Of a stretch of 64,000 bases of DNA, positions 56,062-64,000 are shown one piece after another (positions within the stretch are counted from its first letter, which is position 1; every line of letters begins with the position of its first letter). Source of the stretch: Trichobilharzia regenti (Eukaryota; Platyhelminthes; Trematoda; Strigeidida; Schistosomatidae); the NCBI GenBank assembly GCA_944472135.2, contig OX235270.1, positions 73,417,168 to 73,481,167 on the forward strand, read 5' to 3'. The notes under the pieces are model-generated. The model was given only the letters and a program-made list of their open reading frames with translations. It made no database searches and was not told the origin of the DNA. The position numbers and the translations under genes were made by a program.

Positions 56062-56832
56062 CTAGTAATACCTTGTAAACTTGTAGTCAGAACTGCACTC
56101 TGAAGCAGTAACTCTATTCTGTGACACTCTATTCAACAACGGCTTACCAGTTGCAACTACAGACTTCTTCACCGCACCGTTATCGTCACACAATTCGGAG
56201 TCAGACCTGGAGTTTACATTTAGCTTATCACTGAACTTGCTCACCGGTTCACAGTTCACTTCTGTATGCACCTCTTGCAAACGTGTAAAACAAAACCGTG
56301 TTTGTCTTGCATCTTGTAACTTATCTGTTGAGGATGTACTACGAAACCTGTTACACTCACTAGGTCTATATGCATTACTAGACATCATGGAGCTTTCTCG
56401 ATATCCACCTCTCTGAGGTCTACTCGTCATCAATGAGTGCGTTTTACCCTCAGACTGCTCTATTCTAGGGGTGAGATCTAACAGACTGGCGAACTTGCTC
56501 ATAGATTGATTGACACTAGTATTTACCAGTTTCAGGATATCATCAAACTTTGGCTCGATACCCTCATCCTCCATACGGGAGCTTATCTTCACCCACTTCC
56601 TTTGCAGTCGAGTAGGTAGACGTCTTGCTATTACTTCTAGTATAAAACTCGAGTTGAGGTCACTCATTCGATTCATCGAAATCATTCCATTCTTGTAAAT
56701 TAGCAAATTATCTAAAAACTCAGTGAGTGCCTGGGAGTCATCCTGTAATTGACCACCATTACCCTTAACAGCCTCGAATAATTTCCCTGCAATCATCGAA
56801 GGTCTTCCAAACCTTTGGCGTAATATGCTCAT
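56062..56832 (-). pseudogene. BEL derivative C2, first part of the long ORF (256 codons)
   Basis: It starts MSILRQRFGR and matches C1. The zinc-knuckle position reads CFTR...H...C, again lacking the second Cys. It runs out of frame after SECSSD. Confidence 0.78.
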
Positions 56833-57188
56833 AGCCTCATCGTAGCCCTTTTTGGCTTCATAAACTTACAACACTGTATAGCTCTTGCAGCATCTCCAGT
56901 GCAATATCTCATCAAATACATCAATTTCAATTCATCATTTAATAAAAAACCACTCAACATGATCTCAAACTCCTTTACAAATTGTAAATAATCAGCCGGG
57001 TTTCCATCAAAACATCGTGGTTCAAATTTAGGGAGTTTGATGTTCCTATTATCCCTGAACGGCGAAACAGTAACATCAACCATGTCATGCTTAACATCAG
57101 ACACATCGTTACAATTAACAGACAAGTCACCATGACTTACTTTCCTGTTTGCATCCAAGACACTCTGTCCCTTCTTTGACCCAGGCAT
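56829..57188 (-). pseudogene. BEL derivative C2, gag N-terminal ORF (119 codons)
   Basis: As in C1 up to CCKFMKPK. The TAG is replaced by a one-base deletion (AAAAAGGG instead of AAAATAGGG), which shifts the frame at exactly the same place. Confidence 0.78.
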
Positions 57189-57331
57189 TGTTGAACTTGA
57201 CCCAATTCCAAAAAATTTCCAGATATTGCTTGTTCAAAGAGGACTTGACCGGCACCAGGAAAATGAACGGCGACTATCCAAACTTTCACCAACTGTTTGA
57301 ATCCGCCAGATCTGTTTCTATCGTCAGAAAC

Positions 57332-57700
57332 TGTCAATCACGTCTCATAAACCGTTAATGCCCAGCTCTCGCTACGCTCGGGCCCACGCTGTTCTTCGAA
57401 GATTTCTCAGAAACGCTTAGTTATAACGGACGCAAAAACCAAAACACCGATCTGCCGTTTGATATTTCTGTATTGTTACACCAACATATAAAAGGAATAA
57501 GCGAACTAAGCAAACTAAGGTCTGAAAACAAATATTACAATAATAAATCTCTGTATTACTTCTGACGATGTTTCACTCTTCTTTCTGAACAGCGACCGAT
57601 GAGACGATGACTGTCGTATTGATGCTTCCGCGAAAAATGGGGAAGTTGATTTTAAGCAAACAACCAAGAATTGATCGTTCAATCTTCAACTCCCTTGACA
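57332..57700 (-). repeat. 5' LTR of BEL derivative C2
   Basis: 369 bp, TGTCAATCACG...CCCTTGACA on the + strand. Confidence 0.88.
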
Positions 57701-58259
57701 CATACTAACATCGGAAATGCATGAGGGGAGGAACATTTCAGCCTGAATATGATACAATATGTATTTAATCATTGGGAAGTGGCATGTAGACAAATGGTGA
57801 TTATTCCATTTCAGTCATTTTGACACGTTTGTTTATGTGAAGTTTAACTTCTGAAGCCGCGATTTCAAATACTTTCACGTGAACCCCTGACGTGGTGAGT
57901 TAAGTCTTGATAGTGTAATGTCTTGTCAAGCTAATAAAATGGATACTGAATGTGAAGTAGTAGTACAGACTGAAGTTGCTCGGTAACGTAGCCAAGATAA
58001 TACTTCCCGATTTCAGCGACGAGGTTGGTGAATGTCTAGTAGATGAAACTTCATGAAGCGTCGTAAACGCGCAAACGTGCAAAGTGACGCGCGAATCACT
58101 TTATCAAGTGGGTTTCTTAGCATATCATGTGACGACTAATTGATAAGGTGATGCCGCGGGCGCTCTGTTGTCCCATGAGATATGTTCCAATAAGGCAAAA
58201 GAACGCAATACGTATACATATATATGTATATATACATGTATGCTGCATCAATCATGCCG
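57701..58259. repeat. Duplicated blocks S' and T' (second copy, uninterrupted)
   Basis: S' (57701-58180) and T' (58176-58259) are continuous here and provide the empty site for BEL copy C1: CCATGAGATATGTTCC without an LTR. Confidence 0.85.
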
Positions 58260-58645
58260 ATTTTACCATGATAACCAGACTTATATGTATACTATACCTA
58301 TTTAAGGATCTCTGAAAATAATGGTTAAGCGATAATTGAAGTTGATTGAAGTTATTACATCGTCAGAACATTGTTTGCATTCTTGACACTCCTGAGAAGT
58401 CCTAGATCTTAATTTGGCATGAATTCGTTGAATTCAGCAAATAAATCCACTGTTTTATCATTTCTCTACGGAGCTGTAATAGTTTGTGTTGTCAGTTATC
58501 TATCCGATTTGATAAAACGCTCCTGGAAATTCAGAACCTGACCAAGGAGCAAAATGATGTTTGAAATTACCTCAACTAGAATGACAAACTGACCAATCAC
58601 GAGCGAGCGAATCGCTTGTTTATCTCATTCGCGGTCACTCAAAAT
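58260..58645. other. Unassigned region
   Basis: AT-rich sequence between blocks T' and P', with no counterpart elsewhere in the window and no recognised feature. Confidence 0.4.
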
Positions 58646-58684
58646 ACGGCCGTCTACAGGCTGCGGCAGCCTGTAAACGGCCGT
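58646..58684. repeat. 39-bp near-perfect palindrome
   Basis: Arms 58646-58664 and 58666-58684 pair at 18 of 19 positions around one central base (ACGGCCGT at both ends in inverted form). It sits at the left edge of block P'. A related GGCCGTAGCTTACAGGCAG motif recurs in inverted sense near 58847-58866. Confidence 0.75.
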
Positions 58685-59333
58685 AGGTCATTTGATCAGC
58701 TGATGGATATTGGCGTTATTTTTGGAAAAGACGTCAAGGTTAGGTCATTTTTCGTTGTTTTACACACTGTTTTACCTATACTCCTGCTAAAAGTTGATGA
58801 AATACGGCGTATTTAGCAGGAATAGGCAATGGTGTTGTTCTTATCCGGCCGTAGCTTACAGGCAGTTTACGGTTTGTTAAAAAAACGTACTTTTCCGTTC
58901 AGAATATGTCGAATTACTTGAAGACACATGTTATAACGACCATTTCGTGAATTTTTTTCGCATTTTAATGGATTACACATGGACATGATGAGGTGGGATA
59001 GCTCGTTTAGGTAATTATTTCAATTATTTTGTTGTGTACTTTTCCTAATGCTGACAAGGCTGCTCCACATGTATTTCTTTAAGAAAAGTCTGCAGAAATA
59101 CTAAGAAATTATGTACGCACAGTATTTCCTCATTTAATGGCACAAACTTGACGTTTGCAGACAGATGCAATATCGATTTTGTATTATTGAAAAATGTTTA
59201 CTGACGTATTTATATATAATTCAACTAATTATTTCGTCATTTCAAACATATTTCATGGTTAATTATTTCGTTTACACTGATGATAATGTCTACATCTGTA
59301 TAATTCTTATGTTCTTTTTCAGATAATATCTAC
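58666..59333. repeat. Duplicated block P' (second copy)
   Basis: It corresponds to 35826-36488. Here it continues without interruption into 59334. Confidence 0.75.
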
Positions 59334-59755
59334 TTTCGGGACTTTCATGGATTTGGGTGATAAAGAAAAAAATACCTGCACTGTTGTCGATTTTGTATTA
59401 CATGTTAATTCATTAATAAATGTATTCCTCGTTATTCGTTTGTTTATTCTACTTGATAAGACCGAATATTAGCCCTTGCGTAATTTGTGAGGTATAGAGT
59501 ATATGAGGCTATCTTTGAAATCCTAAGTAGAAGCAGATATTCGGAGAAGCCTATTGGTTAAAGGTTATGTTGTAGTCAAATAAAGTAAGTATGTCTAAAT
59601 CGTAGAGGAGGTATTGCGATTATGAAGCGTTTCGAGTTATCTATCGTCTTTGCAGAATACATATAATGATTCGCGATTCATAGTCACGAAGTGAGAGTAA
59701 ATCTACCTGAGATACTTTGCTTGTGATTTCTGCATGTCGCAGTGTACCATAAGGA
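59334..59755. other. Host segment missing from the first copy
   Basis: About 420 bp between blocks P' and Q', with no counterpart at the junctions of BEL copy B. No gene was recognised. Confidence 0.55.
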
Positions 59756-60741
59756 CAGACTATACCTATGCTGTTAAATGTATAACTCTGTGCAACTACG
59801 GTTATCGTAATAATTAAAAACAGAATGCCTAAGGTCCTCGGCCACGGAACACGGTACGTTGCTATCTACTCATATAATCGCGTAAACAAAAGTCTTCCAG
59901 ACGCCGCATTTACTCCTAACAGTTTACCCTCAACTTCTAACTTAGCACGGGTTACTTATGTTACTGGAACACAATCGTGTTACAACAGAAGGAACACAGA
60001 TTCATTGACAAATTGTTTGTTAAACAAAAATCAGATTTCAAATGTACATATAATTCAGATGAGTAGTCCTCTGTTACCGTCAGTAAGTTCCATCTGCGTA
60101 CACGGCACGTATATGTTTTTCCATAAGTCTGAAAAGGTATAAGAAAAGCATAATTAACTTGGGTATTAAATGTATGACCTGAATAAAAAAAATTTCCTGA
60201 TAAGCACTTACAAGTAATCACTTTACAAACAAAAATATATATAAGTAGCCCAATAGTTTTCACTTAACTTAAGGGACTTCGCAACTCATCGTTGGTCGAT
60301 ATCTAGTAGGTCCATCGAAGCACCATGAAATGATAAAATTATTTAACGACAAGTAATGCAGTAGTTTTCAAAGTTTGTACAAATATTTCAGCAAAAATGA
60401 CAACGACTTTATGACAAATAATAGGTCAGCAATAATAATAACATTCATGTTCATAGTGACTATAAAAAACAATAATAGGTATTATTATCGCAACGAATTC
60501 ATCATTAACTTAGATAGACAACTAATAATAATACAACCATACCAAACAAATGTATCACTTAATCTTAAGAAGCATGTGTTTACTTACAGTCACTGTATTC
60601 CCTCAATACAGATGTGCTCAACCAGCTTATTCCAACTGAACTTAAGATTAATTCTGAAAGTGTGTGAAGAACCAGTTTATGTCAAATAAAAATATGTAGA
60701 TTACATGTATTACACTGCTTACTGAAACATCTAATACGTGC
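59756..60741. repeat. Duplicated blocks Q' and R' (second copy)
   Basis: Q' (to 60233) and R' (from 60240) are joined by AAATATATATAAG, the site where the CR1 element sits in the first copy. Both match the first copy almost base for base. Confidence 0.85.
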
Positions 60742-61110
60742 TGTCAATGGACTTGAAGATTGAACGATCAATTCTTGGTTGTTTGCTTAAAATCAACCTC
60801 CCCATTTTTCGCGGAAGCATCAATACGACAGTCATCGTCTCATCGGTCGCTGTTCAGAAAGAAGAGTGAAACATCGTCAGAAGTAATACAGAGATTTATT
60901 ATTGTAATATTTGTTTTCAGACCTTAGTTTGCTTAGTTCGCTTATTCCTTTTATATGTTGGTGTAAAAATAAACAAATCTAAAGAGGCAGATCAGTGTTT
61001 TGGTTTTTGCGTCCGTTATAACTAAGCGTTTCTGAGAAATCTTCGAAGAACAGCGTGGGCCCGAGCGTAGCGAGAGCTGGGCATTAACGGTTTATGAGAC
61101 GTGATTGACA
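60742..61110 (+). repeat. 5' LTR of BEL derivative D
   Basis: 369 bp, TGTCAATGG...GTGATTGACA, i.e. the reverse complement of the other copies. Confidence 0.9.
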
Positions 61111-61253
61111 GTTTCTGACGATAGAAACAGATCTGGCGGATTCAAACAGTTGGTGAAAGTTTGGATAGTCGCCGTTCATTATCCTGGTGCCGGTCAAGTC
61201 CTCTTTGAACAAGCAATATCTGGAAATTTTTTGGAATTGGGTCAAGTTCAACA

Positions 61254-61595
61254 ATGCCTGGGTCAAAGAAGGGACAGAGTGTCTTGGATACAAACAGGAA
61301 AGTAAGTCATGGTGACTTGTCTGTTAGTTGTAACGATGTGTCTGATGTTAAGCATGACATGGTTGATGTTACTGTTTCGCCGTTCAGGGATAATAGGAAC
61401 ATCAAACTCCCTAAATTTGAACCACGATGTTTTGATGGAAACCCGGCTGATTATTTACAATTTGTAAAGGAGTTTGAGATCATGTTGAGTGGTTTTTTAT
61501 TAAATGATGAATTGAAGTTAATGCATTTGATGAGATATTGCACTGGAGATGCTGAAAGAGCTATACAGTGTTGTAAGTTTATGAAGCCAAAATAG
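61254..61595 (+). CDS. BEL derivative D, gag N-terminal ORF (113 codons)
   Basis: MPGSKKGQSV to CCKFMKPK, stopped by TAG in the context AAAATAGGGCTAC, identical to C1. The reading frame continues into the long ORF after the stop. Confidence 0.8.
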   Translation: MPGSKKGQSVLDTNRKVSHGDLSVSCNDVSDVKHDMVDVTVSPFRDNRNIKLPKFEPRCFDGNPADYLQFVKEFEIMLSGFLLNDELKLMHLMRYCTGDAERAIQCCKFMKPK

Positions 61596-61610
61596 GGCTA
61601 CTACGAGGCT

Positions 61611-61997
61611 ATGAGCATATTACGTCAAAGGTTTGGAAGACCTTCAATGATTGCAGGGAAATTATTCGAGGCTGTTGAGGGTAATGGTGGTCAATTACAG
61701 GATGACTCCCAGGCACTCACTGAGTTTTTGGATAATTTGCTAATTTACAAGAATGGAATGATTTCGATGAATCGAATGAGTGACCTCAACTCGAGTTTTA
61801 TACTAGAAGTAATAGCAAGACGTCTACCTACTCGACTGCAAAGGAAGTGGGTGAAGATAAGCTCCCGTATGGAGGATGAGGGTATCGAGCCAAAGTTTGA
61901 TGATATCCTGAAACTGGTAAATACTAGTGTCAATCAATCTATGAGCAAGTTCGCCAGTCTATTACAGAGCAGTCTGAGATCAAAATGCAATCATTGA
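61611..61997 (+). pseudogene. BEL derivative D, first part of the long ORF (128 codons)
   Basis: MSILRQRFGR onward, matching C1 to SKFASLL. It then goes out of frame because about 20 bases present in C1 are missing near 61965. Confidence 0.78.
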
Positions 61998-63193
61998 TGT
62001 TGGGTAGGCCTCAGAGATGTGGTTATCGAGAAAGCTCCATGATGTCTAGTAATGCATATAGACCTAGTGAGTGTAACAGGATTCGTAGTACATCCTCAAC
62101 AGATAAGTTACAAGATGCAAGACAACCACGGTTTTGTTTTACACGTTTGGAAGAGGTGCATACAAAGGTGAACTGTGAACCAGTGAGCAAGTTCAGTGAT
62201 AAGCTAAATGTAAACTCCAGGTCTGACTCCGAATTGTGTGACGACAACGGTGCGGTGAAGAAGTCTGTAGTTGCAACTGGTGAGCCGTTGTTGAATAGAG
62301 TGTCACAGAATAGAGTTACTGCTTCAGAGTGGAGTTCTGACTCCACAAGATTACGAGGTATATCTAGTCAGAGTGAAGTTACAAAACCTTTTAGGATTTG
62401 TGAGGAGGAATCAAAATTATCTACTTCTGTTATTAAAGAGTTTGAAAATGATGAAGTTGACGGTAAAGTGAATATTCGTGATAATGATCATGATAGTGCA
62501 GATTTGTCTTTGGTTGATCATTATGAGATGAAGGATATGCCTACTACTGCTAAGTTAAATAAAGGTTCTGTACAACTACAAAGTGAAGTAGAATTGAACG
62601 CAGATGCAGTTCCAGAAGATGTGCATACTTGTGAGACAGTCAGTGTAATTGATCAGCGTGTAGCCCACCTATCATCAGATGATAGTGCTAAACCCGAAAT
62701 AGTAGTGAAAGACAGCAGTGGTGGTAATCTTGCAGTTGGACAACTATCTGAGATCCGAACAAGAACAGCTTCTGATCCACCACTAAGTTCATCACCTTGT
62801 GTCACTCAGTCATCGTTGGTGCTGTCATCCACAATGAAACAGACACCCATCAACTCAAGTATCTTGTGCAATGACTATGCTAGTATCAGTTCGTTTGAAA
62901 GGACGAATATCAATGGTCAGTTTAGTGTGGATAAGCCAAGTGTAAACGAGAGAGTAATTGTTAAATTGACTTGCACGAATAAAGGCATTTCTAGTTTCAA
63001 GTCACTATTTGAATGTTATTATCTTTGGTGTAAATTACTCTGTTTCTATACTTGGTTGATGAGATATGTCGTGTGTTTGTTGGTCATCTACATTCTACGA
63101 TACAATGACATGAGCGTGTTGCCGTTCAGATTTGAGGATATAGCTCATAGAAGGAAGTTAGCAAATGAACTCTGCGACGATTTTCCAACCTAG
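61985..63193 (+). CDS. BEL derivative D, remainder of the long ORF (402 codons)
   Basis: It continues the C1 long ORF in one frame: YRESSMMSSNAYRP, the zinc-knuckle remnant CFTR...H...C, the acidic middle region, the hydrophobic segment and the DDFPT end. The first Met is fortuitous; the true N-terminal part is the preceding frame. Conservation of about 400 open codons in this separate insertion suggests the ORF was intact when the copy arose. Confidence 0.75.
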   Translation: MQSLMLGRPQRCGYRESSMMSSNAYRPSECNRIRSTSSTDKLQDARQPRFCFTRLEEVHTKVNCEPVSKFSDKLNVNSRSDSELCDDNGAVKKSVVATGEPLLNRVSQNRVTASEWSSDSTRLRGISSQSEVTKPFRICEEESKLSTSVIKEFENDEVDGKVNIRDNDHDSADLSLVDHYEMKDMPTTAKLNKGSVQLQSEVELNADAVPEDVHTCETVSVIDQRVAHLSSDDSAKPEIVVKDSSGGNLAVGQLSEIRTRTASDPPLSSSPCVTQSSLVLSSTMKQTPINSSILCNDYASISSFERTNINGQFSVDKPSVNERVIVKLTCTNKGISSFKSLFECYYLWCKLLCFYTWLMRYVVCLLVIYILRYNDMSVLPFRFEDIAHRRKLANELCDDFPT

Positions 63194-64000
63194 GGCGTCA
63201 ACCTGAGAAGGGTTGTAGGCGTACTGCTGTAAGTCCTACAGTTCTTCAAAGGGTAGCGCATCAATGAGCAGTCCAATGTGCTCGGTGTGTGATTTTGTAC
63301 ATATGTTCATATTGCATAAACTGAATTGATATCATCTGTCATCTAGCTGTTGGTAATTCTGTTTGTGTCCGGACGACTTCCACTTGTATCATCAACCTGA
63401 GAGGGAATGTAGGCGTACTGCTGTAAGTCCTACAGTTCTTCAAGGGTAGTTTGTCGTGTCAGAATCCACAACATTTGATGTAGTCATTGTACATATGTTT
63501 GTGTTAAATAGTTGTGTGAGTTCCAATTATTGTAATTGTTGGTTAATCTTGTTTGTGTCCGGACATTCCACAACTTACAATCGTCAACCTGTGAAGGGTT
63601 GCAGGCGTACTGGTGTAAGTTCTGCGATTCTTCAAAGGAATTCCATCAAGATGTGATCCACGAGATTTTGTGTACAGTTTGTATATATGTGTGGTGTGTC
63701 ATAGCAATTGGTGTTTTTTGGATTCATTGTGTTTACTCGTTGTTTTCGTATCATGTTGTTATTGCGTAATTTTGTTGAAATTTTCGTCGTGATTACTTCC
63801 AAAGTTGTGTCCACTCTTCTACATCCATGAATGAATTGATTGATGTTAGAGACAGCAGATGGGTCGTAAACGCCTGGGAGGCTAGGCTATTGCTGAGAAT
63901 GAAATGCACACGGAGATAATTGTTAGCTGCGGTCCCACACGCCGGGGAGAAAGAGTGTAAACGACTGAGGCTCGTATGCGTCACCGGTACTAGAACTGAG

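Larger units (their letters stand above)
53718..57700 (-). mobile_element. Non-autonomous BEL/Pao derivative, copy C2
   Basis: 3983 bp, LTRs 53718-54086 and 57332-57700 (369 bp each). The interior is almost identical to C1. No target duplication: the left flank is block T (GCCGAT) and the right flank is block S' (CATACTAAC). These blocks do not abut in either uninterrupted order, which points to recombination between two elements rather than simple insertion. Confidence 0.9.
60742..64000 (+). mobile_element. Non-autonomous BEL/Pao derivative, copy D (runs off the edge)
   Basis: Same family as C1/C2 but in the opposite orientation. It has a 5' LTR at 60742-61110, a gag ORF with the same TAG, a long ORF broken once, three 3' modules (63194-63250, about 63395-63450 and 63580-63640), then untranslated sequence to the window end. 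It is inserted directly after block R' (ACGTGC). Confidence 0.9.

Overview
The window looks like AT-rich, repeat-dense chromosomal DNA from a schistosome or a close blood-fluke relative. This is inferred from the mix of retroelement families (BEL/Pao, Ty3/Gypsy with two zinc knuckles, RTE/SR2-like, CR1-like, Penelope-like and tRNA-headed SINEs), the small spliced exons with long introns, and the lack of bacterial gene organisation. No database search was possible, so the species is not fixed.

Only one cellular gene is recognisable. The 3' end of an HBS1-like translational GTPase (ribosome rescue, partner of Pelota/Dom34) lies on the + strand as exons at 2319-2530, 8387-8490, 10184-10328 and probably 10868-10891. 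Its introns hold a SINE split by an LTR element (2980-6458), an intact SINE (8037-8267) and a Penelope fragment (about 9130-9840). A broken RTE element lies at 1-1700, probably also inside this gene.

From 11.7 to 32 kb the DNA is a retroelement graveyard. It holds three Penelope pieces, Gypsy fragments, an RTE copy (16.1-21.4 kb) split by a Gypsy-like element (17922-20211, target duplication AAACC), a decayed CR1 copy carrying a SINE (21.4-23.9 kb), an RTE 3' end (24.6-25.0 kb) and several CR1 ORF1/endonuclease remnants (25-31.6 kb). From 32 to 35.8 kb little is recognisable beyond a SINE and a decayed Gypsy reverse transcriptase.

From 35.8 kb to the end lies a duplicated host region full of young insertions. 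One BEL/Pao element is intact (36489-42958, 1636-codon polyprotein). A CR1 element (43438-48369) has a 953-codon ORF. Four related short BEL derivatives (3014-6256, 49654-53633, 53718-57700, 60742 to the edge) have lost protease, RT and integrase. They keep a divergent gag-like protein fused to a hydrophobic remnant of the pol linker. Paralogous empty sites inside the window let several insertions be read directly.

The most notable system is this non-autonomous BEL family. Its copies share a damaged zinc knuckle, a break in gag at one site (an in-frame amber in two copies, a frameshift in a third), a new acidic/Ser-rich middle region and a membrane-like C-terminal segment. A hairpin-bearing 3' module is present once in the full-length element, twice in one derivative and three times in the others.
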